Source: Atrichornis clamosus (lineage: Eukaryota; Chordata; Aves; Passeriformes; Menuridae). Taken from it: DNA of 64,000 nucleotides. A model generated the notes under the pieces. The model made no database searches. It was not told where the DNA came from and saw only the letters and a list, made by a program, of their open reading frames with translations. Location of the stretch: positions 1 through 64,000 of the forward strand of contig WBMZ01003366.1 of the NCBI GenBank assembly GCA_013400975.1, given 5' to 3'. A program made the position numbers and the translations under genes. Numbering within the stretch: the first letter of the stretch is position 1; every line of letters starts with the position of its first letter. Of this stretch, positions 23,457 through 34,962 are shown piece by piece.

Positions 23457-26400
23457 TTGAGCAATTCATGAGTCTTTCCCCACACCAGAGGAGCTTCTGA
23501 CTTTACCCAGACGTATTTTACACCCCTTGGCTGCCCTGTGTGAATTGACATTGAGATACTCAGCAGCCAAGGCCGTGCAGACAAAGGGGACTGAGCAGAG
23601 CAGAAAAAACATTCTTTCCACCTGCTCTGCCAAGCGATTCCAAGGTTATTTTTATTAAGATTTCCCAACTAAGATTTCAGAGAGTTCACTCTTGGACATG
23701 ACAGATACTCTGTGTAAAAGTGACTCCTCTCAACCCAAAAACCCGTGATTGGAAAGTGTTGAATGGTTGGGTTTGAGACCTGACGTGGATATACCCTGGT
23801 GCGTGGGAGGATGATTTGTCTTTAAGGTCTCTTTTTACCGACAGCTACCATCCCATCCTCGTGGAGGGAAAAGAAAATCAGAGGTGATTCATTTTCCATA
23901 ATGATGGAATTTAGAAGATTGTTATTTTTTGTTATAATATATATGACTCTGGGATATGCTCACATATTATAGTAGATATAATCCACCTTCTAAAAGCACT
24001 TTCTGGAGTTTTTGATTACTTTCTGTAACTTGAACAGCTCATCTGGTTCTATCTTTCTGGCTTCAAAAGGGAAAATAAGTGAAAATAAATTTTATTATAT
24101 ATAAATCCTACAAGATTAGGATATCTGTAATGGTGTTTCCAAGGCAGCAGTAACAGAAATAATTTGCAGAAATTGTTGGGATGTTTCAATCTTTATATTT
24201 TTTTATTATTGACAATTTTTTTTAATATTGACTTGACAAATTTGACTAATGCTAAAAAAAAAAAAGTTGAGAACAGTTCAGTCTACCAGTAGATTGATTT
24301 CACATTTAAGCCTTATAAAATGACCATCCCTCCCATTCATGTGGCCTGTTTAGATTTCATTCCACAGGAGAATAATCTTTATCGCTATAAATTCGTTACC
24401 TGGTTCTTCTACTCATTTCTTTTTTCTGTTCATCCACTGCTTAATAATATGACTTAAATACAGTTTACAAAAGTTCTGATGCCTCCTAAATGATGCCTTT
24501 TGGGCAAAACTGGAGATGCTCTGATGTCAGCTTAGTACCTGCTGTTAAGTACATTGCATCCTTGGATACAATGCAAAAAAAAAGCATAAAAAATAAATAT
24601 TAGAAGGAATGCAGATTACATGTGAGCCAGGCATCTTGAGGACAGGAAATAGGAATCAGATTGTTCCTACCTGACTAAATGAGCTGCTCCAGAACAGGTA
24701 TTTAAATAGTCACTCTTAGTGGATTTACATATAAAAAAAATAATTATTCAGGCCTTTTGGAATCTTTAGGAAAACTTAAGCATCTCATCCCAAATATATC
24801 AGGAACAATGCGTAAAAACCGGCATGCAAAGCTTCACACCCCTCAGTTTTGTTGTGTAGAAGCTGAGAGATAATGACTGTGGTACAGAATATTTATCTAA
24901 GGATCAAATTATATTTTTTTTGAGTCCATAGTTTGTATATCTTCTCTGAGCAAGACTGATTTTCTAGCCCATGAGCAGCCAGTTTTAGCTTTACTTGTGA
25001 TATTGTAATTTATTTGTCCACAGCCTGGTTTCAACAAGAATGATTTATCTAGAACTAGTCTGTTACCAAAAGGTTCTTTTTCCCGCTGCCTGACAACTGC
25101 AATACCTGATTTTCTGGACTCTCCCAAAAAACAAGTTCATAAAAGTGACCAAGAGTTTTTGGGGATGTGGAGTTGTACACATTTTATTTTTGACAATAGC
25201 TGTACAGGACTGTAAAAATCAGAAAAAACATTTCCTTCATCTCCTCCAGGGGTTCACAGCCTGAGAGATGAATGTCCCAGAAGGGCTGGGGTTACAGAAG
25301 TTATTTGTGGGAACCCAAACTGTCCTAAGAAAACTGTTTGTCCTCAGCTGGCATTTGCTCTGTTACTCCTTTAGAAATACAAAGACATAAGTGCATAAAT
25401 AATTCATACCTTTTAGACTTTTTTATCTGTATGCCAGGAATATTTCACAGTTTTTCCAGGTCAGTTCCAAGTAAGAATTTAGTGGTATTTTTGTAATTCT
25501 CAGTTTACGTGCACCTTTCACCAGCAAAGCCCCTTAGAAGATGAGCCTGAAAAGTCAAATCTGACGTGGGGGACCTATTGCAGTGTGAATTTAATCAATA
25601 ACTCACAGCTCAGGTTATCCCATTTTCTAGGAATAGAGAGGAAGAAAGGCTCCTTGGTGGGGAATCAGCTCAAGATTCAGGTGTTTACATTTAGGCAATA
25701 GATGCAGAAATCTACATGTGAGTGAGGCATTTACATTCTCATGACAGTAATTAAAAACCCAGTCAATATAATTAGTGGAGCTTACAGAGTGATTCAATAA
25801 ACAAACACGTTGAGGTTTTAAGAGGAGCTGAAGAACCTTCCAGGATCTGTTGGTGCTACTGACCTTCTGTATTGAACATTTATTACATAGTTCATTGGCA
25901 TCAACATGATTTTATGTACCCAAATCATACCAAGACAACTGGACTTTAAAAGCATAAATGAAGCAATTAAATTTAGTTATCTACAATACAAATTTTAATA
26001 GGGTCATTTGGGTTTCCGAAGCATCCAGAAGGGCTGACAGTCATAACACAGGACCTGTAGCCTTTTAGACTGAGAGCTGGAGCCAGCTGGGAAGCTCAGT
26101 GGTATCTATAGTGGCATTGGATGTCCGTGCAGGACAACTGAATCGAGTCCCACATGTTTCAAAGCCTCTGTTCCTCCTCCTCCTCCTCTCCATTCCCAAC
26201 CTTAGAGCAGGGCAGAGCTGCACTAATGTTTTCTCCCAGGAACAGGGGACTTTGGTCCAAGGGTTCAGCTGGGAGTGTAAGATCCTTCCTCCCAGTGCCT
26301 CTGGGTGAGAACAGGGGCTGGCCAGTTCACGGGCTGATTCAGAGTCCAAAGGCTCAAACCCAACCTTCCTATCCTATGGGAAGATATCTGTGGAGTGCAG

Positions 26401-26496
26401 GAGGGATATTTTCAGTTTAACTTCGGCTAATGCTCATCCCTAGTGTTTGCACCGTGTCATTAAGGCAGAGATTCATTGGTAATGCAAGGAAAGACA
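23457..26496. other. Unique AT-rich sequence
   Basis: About 3 kb with no gene. It includes TA-rich stretches near 23930-23950 and 24090-24110, a short A run near 24255, and a tRNA-like pair of box motifs at 26085-26155 described separately. The longest frame is 94 codons (minus, 26065-26349). Confidence 0.5.
26085..26155 (+). other. tRNA-like A-box and B-box motifs, possible decayed SINE head
   Basis: aagctcagtggt (26092-26103) resembles a pol III A box, and aatcgagtcc (26141-26150) matches the B-box pattern GWTCRANNC except its first base. The spacing is close to that in tRNA genes. When I tried the cloverleaf, the acceptor and T stems did not pair, so this is not a functional tRNA. It could be a decayed tRNA-derived element or coincidence. 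Confidence 0.25.
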
Positions 26497-26672
26497 AAAT
26501 CATAAAATCATGGAATGGTTTGGATTAGAAAGAACCTTAGAGATCATCTCGTTCCAACCTCCTGCCATGGGCAGGGACACCTTCCACGATCCCAGGTTGC
26601 TCCAAGCCCCATCCAACCTGGCCTTGGACACTCTCAGGGATGGGGCAGCCACAGCTTCTCTGGACAAACTAC
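26497..26672 (-). mobile_element. CR1 LINE, 3'-end fragment
   Basis: Begins with two tail octamers (aatcataaaatcatggaatg), then gtttggattagaaagaacct, the ctgccatgggcagggacacc block, aagccccatccaacctggcc and tggggcagccacagcttctc. It is truncated at tggacaaac. Confidence 0.93.
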
Positions 26673-26837
26673 CAAAATAATTGGCTTTTCACAACCCAAA
26701 TTAACTTGCAATTTTCCAGTGAAGATATATTTGCTTATTTTTTTAAGAAACACTGCAGTGTCTCAAAGCATAAACGCTTTTGTTGGTATCATTTTATTCC
26801 TGCAAGATTCATAGAAAGACACCAGGGGGAAAAAAAA

Positions 26838-26960
26838 GGAAAGGGAAAGGGAAAGGGAAAGCGAAAGGGAAAGGGAAAGGGAAAGGGAAAGGGAAAGGGA
26901 AAGGGAAAGGGAAAGGGAAAGGGAAAGGGAAAGAGAAAGGGAAAGGGAAAGGGAAAGGGG
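26838..26960. repeat. (GGGAAA)n microsatellite
   Basis: Twenty hexamer positions at exact 6-bp spacing from 26843 to 26957, with two substituted units (gcg at 26861 and gag at 26933). The longest uninterrupted run has 11 GGG tracts (26867-26927). Translation in all frames gives only dipeptide repeats (KG, FP, SL), which are artefacts. Confidence 0.98.
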
Positions 26961-29900
26961 AATGTGTGAGAAAAAAGCAGCAGTTTCCAGACAAGAAACA
27001 TGCTTACTATTCAGTGGATGCTTCATGCCCAGGACCTTTCTCGGGATGTTTACAAATGCACCCTGCTCTGCAGGAATGACCTTTGCATGCCATCAGAAAA
27101 GAGTTACTGCACAGAGTACACGACACCAAATACATCTCCCAAAAGCAAATGCCACCTCATCATGTAAATGTCAGTAGGCAAATCCTTAGGAAGGAATGCT
27201 GATGGGCAAAGTCGAGCCCTGCTGCACCACAGCACAAGAGATGCTCCAGGAGTTCAAGCCACGTACATTTAGTTTTGAAAGACTCTGACTATTTCTTTTG
27301 TCTTGTTTGGATTTTTCCAGGAGTCTAAATGATTGACAGTCCCTAATTAGCATCTGCTGGAAACTTTGAAAATAACAAGCTCCACAGGAAAGACAAAGTT
27401 TAACATTTATATTTAAGGGCAAATTAAATAATCTAGAATGAGTTTATGCCTTTATCCCTGTCTTATATATATTGTAAATTTATTTTTCTAGTGGTCGGCT
27501 TAGACTACATCTCTGTCTCTAAATTATGAAATATGCCAAGTGTGGAGTCACATTTACTACAGAATAAATGTGACTTCTGTAAAAATCAGCTCTAAAAGGG
27601 TGAATTTTTTTAATTTTCTACAGTGCTCTTTTCCCCCTTATTATGAGGAATTAAGGTGTTTCAATACAATCTCAGCACATTACTCTGAAAACAGAAAAGA
27701 ATGGAGAAGGAGAATTTTTATGACTCCTCGAAACTGATATCAAACGTTATCATTCTTTGCATACGTATTTTATTCTTTCCTCCTGGACACTAATTACTGC
27801 ACATTCTGTGACAAGTTGAAAGGCAGATCTTGTCCCTAGAGTCCTGCTGACCCACATTATCCTATCTCCTTATTCAGGAAAGTTACAATTTAAATCAGCT
27901 GAAAATCTGGTCCCATAAATTGTTGGCTGCCACAAGATGTGAGATACATTGCCATTCCTTCATCTTTAATTAACTTTTTCTGTCACAGCATTAATGGGGA
28001 AGCATCAGAATAAAGAGAGAACAAGGCAGGGGTTTTTTTAAATCCTTCTAAGAGATTTCCCTAAGTGCTGTTAAGATGACCACTGTGAATCTGTGTAATT
28101 CATAGAAGGAACAATTCCATGTGTGGAATGACAAATAGGAGCTAACAGAATAAAACAAAGTCATAGGCTCTGAAAGGCTTCCCTTAGAGAAAGGAAAGCC
28201 TAACCTAAAGTTAAAATTTCAAAGCAGTAGGGAAGATTAGTTCTGCCTTTCGTGATCTTATTGGCTTCAGCACAATAAAAGAAAATCGCGAGGCACAAAA
28301 AATTGACTTTGCTAACACACACACTCCATTCATCCATTTCTTTGTGCTTTCATGTTGTTCCATTCCGCAGCTTAAGAATGATCAACTGTGTCAGTAATTT
28401 TTCCTAATTATTGTAGAAATATAAGAATGACTTTTCTGGCACAAGAACAAATGGATTTAAACTGGTCACCAGTAAATTTAGGCTACACTTAATTAGGTGT
28501 TTTTAACCAAAGGACAGATTCCTGACCAACCTTTTGGCAGGTTGAAGACACCAATCAGGCTAGTTAATTTTAAGATACAGTTTGATTAACTGATAAATAT
28601 GATTGTTTCAGTAGCAGAAGGCTGGAAATGGAATGAGATTCCCTCAGTAATCAGTGGGGAGAAATATATCTGATATAGGGTGGTGTGAATGACTTCCCAT
28701 GGGTGCCCATTTCTCCTATATCGTTTCACATGAGGCAGAGAACGTTTCAGCTGGACATTAAGATTGTGGATAGCTAAAAGCTGCCATGTGACAGCAGTGG
28801 CAATCCCATAGATCTTCCAGTGGGACATTCCCCTGACCCTTTTGCTCCCATCAGGTACTGGCCCATCATGACTCCATCATGTGTTTAGGGATTTTACACA
28901 AGATTGCTTGGATGTTTGCTGCTTTCTTCCCAATTTCAACATTACTTTTCAGGCTCTGGAAATACAAATAAACCAAATCAGAAGGAAAAAAAAAATCCAA
29001 TGCAACCCGACACCCAAAAACCAGAAACCAAACAAGTATACATTTTCTGGAAGGGACAGATCAGCCCAACTCCTTTGGAGACCTAAAGCCATTTAATTCA
29101 GGGCTGGGCAGCCTCTCTCTGGCTGTATTTAACTGCAAGAAATCATTTTGTCTGATTATAGTGAAATTCATTTAACACTGACTCTCCTTAATACAGAATA
29201 TCCAGTAGTGAGCAAGGCAAGAAGAAAAAAGACCAAATCGCAGCTGTGTCCATAATGAAGAATCTATTAAAATCTGATTTCTATAAAGCCTACATCCCTG
29301 ACAAAATAGACGAAAGCAGAATCAAAATACTTTGTACACTTAAACTGAAGTTTCTCATCCTTCTTTCCAAGGCAATGAAGGAGTGGCCAAATTCCATGTG
29401 CCATGCAGAGATTTTTCCCTACATACTCAGTCCTGTACCCGTTTCTCCCTTGGCAGACTTGACTGGGCTGTCAATCAGTGTTGCCATGGCCAATAGAGCA
29501 GAAAAACGTGGACAGGAGTGCAGTACTGACTCCAACTGCTGAAATCAAGCAGAGGAACAGAGTCGAGACATTCCTCAGCCAAGAAGCCAACATGAAACTA
29601 CATTTGGAAAAGATGTGTAGGGCTGTGAGGCTGAAAATTCAGCTGGAGTAACATCAGAGAGGATTGAAAGTCAGCTATTTTGATATAATTTGTCTGGGCT
29701 TAAATACTCTTCAGTCTGGCCTGCCGTTTTCAGTTGGGGCGTGACAAGGAAGTTGGGATCTGGTTGCAGATTTCTGCTGTGGATCTGAGACAGTACAGAG
29801 AGAAAATATTTGGTCTTTCCCTCTAAAGTAAGAAGGGCACAAGTGAGGAGTGATAGTTTGGAGGCATGATCACATCTCCTGTAAACATATGGAAGGAGTT

Positions 29901-30038
29901 TCTCCCAACACCAGTCCTTCTCATGACTCAAGGTCAAGAGTTTTCATTAAAACTTGCAAAACAATTTCAAAAGTCCTTAATAATACAGATTTCTTCTCCT
30001 GAACTGGTACCCCTGGTGTGTAGATACACATGATTTGG
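26961..30038. other. Unique AT-rich sequence
   Basis: About 3.1 kb without a recognisable gene, RNA or repeat. The longest frame is 98 codons (plus, 29246-29542), with no domain. A 9-base A run near 28986 is the only low-complexity piece of note. Confidence 0.55.
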
Positions 30039-30371
30039 ATATAGATGGGTCATAAGTATATAGATATAGGTATAGATTAGATAGATAGATGATATAGATT
30101 AGATAGATTAGAGATAGAGATAGAGATGATGATGATAGAGATGAAATAGAGATAGAGATAGAGATGAGAGAGAGATAGAGATAGAGATAGAGAGAGAGAG
30201 GTAGAGATAGATAGAGATAGAGAGAGAGAGGTAGAGATAGATAGAGATAGAGAGAGAGAGGTAGAGATAGATAGAGATAGAGAGAGAGAGGTAGAGATAG
30301 ATAGAGATAGAGAGAGAGAGGTAGAGATAGATAGAGATAGAGATAAAGATAGAGATTGATAGAGATAGATA
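30039..30371. repeat. GATA / GAGATA simple-repeat array
   Basis: Mixed tetramer and hexamer array: tagatagatagat and gattagatagat types on the left, gagata and gaga types in the centre, decaying by about 30371. The frame through its reverse strand (LSLSLSISTS repeats, 30077-30424) is an artefact of the array. Confidence 0.97.
30181..30330. repeat. Minisatellite: five identical 30-bp units
   Basis: Nested in the GATA array. The unit starts atagagatagagagagagag and ends gtagagatag. It is repeated at 30181, 30211, 30241, 30271 and 30301 without a mismatch, followed by a partial sixth copy to about 30344. There are no spacers, so this is not a CRISPR array. Confidence 0.97.
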
Positions 30372-31077
30372 TTTCCCTTGGAAATATATAGACTCACTGC
30401 TAGATCAACTATCACTATCAACATGAGCTATTGTCTTGTTTTTCAAAATCACTGAACATTTAAAATTATTAAACTATTTAAGTTACTAAAACTATTAAAG
30501 TTCAGGAAACCAAACAGTACCAAAGGGCCTGTGTGGCTTCACACTATTCAAGGAGTGAAGTTTGCTGGATACCAGGGCTTAAAATTGTCCTCAATCCCAT
30601 ATTCTTCCCACATCTCCCCACTCCTGATTTGTGTTCAGGATCCATCCACATGGCACTTTGATCAGGGGGCACACATCTCGCTGGAAGTCAAAAGGATTTT
30701 CATTCTTCAGTGACTAAGCAGCTTTTGAAAATACAATGTGTGCTCCTCAGGGGCTTGGATCCCTTCGGAATAAGACATGGCAATTAAAACTCTCTCTCAT
30801 CATGATTGCAAAAAAGATGAGTAACAGACAAGTGTGGATTTGTCAAGCGGAAATCATCTTAATGAAGTCTAATCTTTCTTATGTTCTTTGTGAAAAAAGA
30901 AAGAAAAACAAATTGATGAGATGTACTATGGCATTGGTAGGGCTTCTAACACTATTCCTGATGAAAATTTCATGAGAAGTTAAGGAAAAGTGGCCTTGAT
31001 GAAATGATTACAGACTGAGGATAATTCCACTCTCTGCCATTCTCAAGGAGTTGTCAGCAGTGTAATGTCCAAATGCA
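30372..31077. other. Unique sequence
   Basis: No gene or repeat recognised; frames stay under 80 codons. Confidence 0.5.
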
Positions 31078-31203
31078 AAAATGGACGGGGCTTGGAGCAA
31101 CTTGGTCTGGTGGAAGTTGTCCCTGCCCATGGCAGGGATTTGGAATGAGGTGTTCATTAAGGTCCCTTCCAACCCAAGTCATCCTGTGATTCTGTGATCC
31201 TGT
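31078..31203 (+). mobile_element. CR1 LINE, short 3'-end fragment
   Basis: Starts at aaaatggacggggcttggag and passes through caacttggtctggtggaagt, ctgcccatggcagggatttg and cttccaacccaagtcatcct to three tail octamers (gtgattctgtgatcctgtg). It carries the older caacttggtctggtgg wording rather than gggatagtgg. Confidence 0.93.
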
Positions 31204-34200
31204 GAAATTTGGGATCACTTGAGTTGTAAGCCCAGAAATGAGAAATTATGAAACGAAAGCCTTGATAACCCATAGCTTAAGAAATTATCATCCTATTTCC
31301 ATGTTCCTGTTTAATGACTTAAAATAAAATTTGATTTTAATAGTAATGATATAAATTCCTTCTTTGATACATTTGGTAATTTCAGCTTTTCCATAATTGG
31401 ACAGTTCTCTGGATTCCTTTTCCACTAAACACATTTGGAACACATCATCATCACATCGATATGATTCATGCAACCTGACTTCAAACTCTGATTTTCAAAT
31501 GCCCAAATCTGAACTGGTCGGAATGGATTCCCTTTAGCAGCAGTGGAGACAAATCCACATCTCCAGAGGGGAATTTATCTCCATAAATTATAGTAATAAA
31601 ATGGTCACCAAATGAATCAATTTCTGGAGGAAACTTCATCTATTTTATCTCTGTTTTCTAGAAAAAGAACTTCCTGAGCTTAGAACAACTTAAAGTCCCC
31701 TACTTAACGTTTAGACATCTAAAATAATGGGATATGAATCACCACTGGAGCTGCCTAAACCCCACTCTTCTGGATTTTTCAAGTGTGAGACTGTGGACAA
31801 GTTATAAATATTCCATGCCCACCTAAATGATGTTTTAAATGTTACACCTCATAAGGGTGATTCCTCCTTAAAAGAAATTTTGTTGTTTTCCTTTCTCCTT
31901 GAGTGTTCATCAAGCAGGAGGTTCTCATGCAACAAAGGAGACAACAAGAAACACATTCCAGAGACAGTCCTTAAAAATGACGTTCCTAATGTTCTACCAT
32001 TAAAAGTCATCAACCTCCCCAAGGTACAATTTATGGTCCTTTCCACACCTGTTTAATCCTCCTGATTTGTTCTCCTTCATTTATAGAGCTGTTTAACAGA
32101 GCCTGTATTTCTAATTTCATCTTTTATTTTCCCTCATAAATATTATTTCCACCCTAGAGAGCCATGAACCTTTATCTCCCTCTCCAGCACATCAGGCAAT
32201 GTGGTAGCTACCCTGCTCACATCAGGGATGTTAGTCAGCGTTCAGGTGTCAGCCTGATTCTGAGTAAATTCCTAATGTTTTGGGGAGAATGGAACAACGT
32301 TGAAGGGAAAAGTCTAAGGATGTTTGCAGTCCATCTTAAAGGGAAAAGATCAAATGGTTAAAATACTGCCAAAATCTACCCTCAGTGTCCTTGAGCTTTA
32401 GATAGGGAAAGCTTTGCATTCAGTCCTTATTTTAGAGAAATAATCATCATTTAAGGAAAAAGAAAAAAATGTCCTTATTTTATAGAAAATAAGTGGGAAT
32501 TGAGGACTACAGACTGGAGAAAGAGCCTGTCTTAGTTATGTACAACCAAACACCAAACTTTGTGTGATATTTCAGAGGTTTTGATGATTTGCCAGAGACT
32601 TTCAAAGAATTAATGTAAATCAGATTTACCTCCCTTTCTAATAGCTCCCAACCCAACTAAATTTCCCGGTAATCTAGGGAAGGTTTCTGGCTTGCTTTGT
32701 TTTATATTCTGTAGAATAATTATTATGTAAGGAGTTCAAAATTTAGCCACTGGCTGCCTTTTCCAGTTGAATTGCACATTTAATGGAACCTCTTTCTAAC
32801 ATGGCACATTAGATAGTGTCCAGCTTCTTCGTTTTAATTAAATTGGGATTTGCAAGTGTTCAGTTTTACCTCATCTTCTACATTCCTGTGATGCCATATT
32901 TTGATTGATGCACCAAAACAGGAAACAATGGGTCAGTTAAACCTGATTCAAAGCCAACAAAGCCAAATGAGATAAGTAAAGAAGGGTGCCACCAAGATTT
33001 TTGCAATATAAATTTGTGTATTTAAGAGTAGGGTAGGAATTCTGTCATGATTTAGAGGAGCTGGCTGTGTATCTTGTCCAGAGCAGGTTAAACTCTTCCC
33101 CAAGAATTGCACAATGTGGAAATGAGGAGTGTTGGTACGTAGACAAAATACAGATATGTGTGGTGTAGGTACCCAGATCTGAATTATTTCCCTTCAGTCA
33201 ATGGAAGTAAAGAAGCCCTTTCCGAGGGTCATTCCTGCAGTAGCCATCAGAGTATCTCAGACAATCATAGCCCAAAATCCCTTTTTTCTCTCCAGTGATT
33301 CTTACAAGGCTCTGCACTGTGACTAACTCAGCTGCAGACAGCTAAAGTCCAGTGAAATTATTGTCACTTGGTAAAACCGATTTTCCTATTCCATCCTCCA
33401 CTTGGGAAAACAAATGAGCAATTCTCTCATTCTCCAAACTAACCCAAAACAGAGATGTGAGCTGCCTGTCAACTGAGGATTTACAGGAACTCAACAGGCA
33501 ATGGAATCTTGTAAGCCCACTGACCAAATAATATCCAAGTGACAGCAGGAGCATTCAGCCTGTGAACATATTTGGATTTAAATCAGGTCTGTAGGACATC
33601 AGACTATTCTGGAGAAATTTTAGAAATGACCATTTGGTGAACTCCCACAGCTCTCTTTGGAAGTGCCTTAGGATGCAGCCTGGAAAGCCTTAAGCCAGAT
33701 CTGCACTGCTGAATGAATTCACTGCAGGGAGATTTCCCTGCTCCCAGCCCAAATGAAAGCTGTAACCCATGTCCATCCTGTTTAAGTTTAACCATCTCTA
33801 AATCACAGTGCTGCATCCACCTGACAGCAGTTCATCCTCAGCTTCTCTGAGCTCTGCAGAGTGCATCTGTGGCCCTGGGAAATAATTACCATTTTAAAAA
33901 GCATTTGGATAATTGTCCAACTAAAACTGTCTGATACAATGTGAAGGCTGTGTCACAGCCCACAAGGGAAATGTTTTTTATAGTATGAATCTAAGGAAAT
34001 TAAACGCATGTCTAGAAGTGAGATGGGGGTATGTGATCATTGCAATGGCCATGGTGGTGCCCGGTTTTGCCAGAAATAGACCTTATCTATCAGCTTTTCA
34101 CTCTGTGCCGGAGGAATCACTAAGGTGAAATAAGAGCAAGAAGGTCTCCTGCAGTGGGAACAGCTGAAGTTGGTTCCTTTGCTTTTTCATGGCCAAAAGT

Positions 34201-34302
34201 ATGTAGAAATGTGTCTTTTCCAGTGCAGGTGGAAAGACAGGAACCTTCTTAGGAAAGATAATAATTCTTATTTAAAACTAATGAAAAAAAGGTGTCTCAT
34301 TT
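31204..34302. other. Unique AT-rich sequence
   Basis: About 3.1 kb; no exon, RNA or repeat recognised. Frames stay at or under 70 codons except the 117-codon plus frame at 34170-34523, which runs into the next CR1 copy. Confidence 0.6.
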
Positions 34303-34503
34303 ACCATGAGGGTGGAGAGGCCCTGGCACAGGTTGCCCAGAGAAGCTGTGGCTGCCCCATCCCTGGAAGTGTTGAAGAACAGGTTGGACGGGGCTTGGAG
34401 CAACCTGGGATAGTGAAAGGTGTCCCTGCCCATGGCAGGGAGTTGGAAATTAGATGGTTTTTAAGGTCCCTTCTAACACAAACCATTCTGGGATTCTGTG
34501 ATC
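34303..34503 (+). mobile_element. CR1 LINE, 3'-end fragment
   Basis: Sense copy from gagggtggagaggccctggc through ggttgcccagagaagctgtg, ggttggacggggcttggagc and the ctgcccatggcagggagttg block to ctgggattctgtgatcat. The former ORF2 C-terminus is readable in a plus frame (EALAQVAQRSCGCPIPGSV is the neighbouring frame). Confidence 0.94.
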
Positions 34504-34675
34504 ATAATTTGCGTTGCTTATGAAATAGACCCATATGCATTAACCCCTTGGACTCATTGGCAAGAATTCCTCATACTTGTTTTTCATGGAAGGACACTTC
34601 CTGACAGCTCTCTAGGTTCAAAAAATAGCTGACTTGAAAAGTAAAAACCTAGAATAAAAAAAAATAACATGTCCA

Positions 34676-34962
34676 GTGATCAGTGACAGGTTGTGAGGGA
34701 ATGGCTTGAAGGACTACCAGGAGAGATTTAGGTTGGATATCAGGGAAAGGTCCTTCCCCCAGAGGGTGCTGGGCACTGACCAGGCTCCCCAGGGAATGGG
34801 CACGGCCCCAAGGCTGCCAGAGCTCCAGGAGTGTCTGGACAACACTCCCAGGCACAGGGTGGGATTGTTGGGGTGTCTGTGCAGGGCCAGGGGCTGGACT
34901 CCCTGATCCTAGTGGCTTCCTTCCAACTCATGACATTCTGTGATTCATTGATTCCATGATTT
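34676..34962 (+). mobile_element. CR1 LINE fragment of another branch
   Basis: Second CR1 just 170 bp downstream on the same strand, but of a different type. It has cagtgacaggttgtgaggga, gatttaggttggatatcagg, agagctccaggagtgtctgg and gggtgggattgttggggtgt. It ends cttccaactcatgacattct with tgattcattgattccatgat as a degenerate octamer tail. The branch is judged from the 3' wording only. Confidence 0.88.

Noticed and set aside
23748..23860. CR1-like words gaatggttgggtttgag and gatgatttgtctttaaggtc
   Set aside because: The two words point to opposite strands and no continuous alignment joins them.
26085..26155. Functional tRNA gene
   Set aside because: Acceptor and T stems do not pair, and the D stem lacks its 3' partner; only box motifs remain.
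26640..27026. Frames of KGKGKG, FPFPFP and SLSLSL repeats
   Set aside because: They are translations of the (GGGAAA)n microsatellite in different frames, not proteins.
30181..30330. Direct repeats resembling a CRISPR array
   Set aside because: Units are contiguous without spacers and are simple-sequence; the genome is avian.
30077..30424. 115-codon minus frame of SLSLSIST repeats
   Set aside because: It is an artefact of the GATA array and its 30-bp units.
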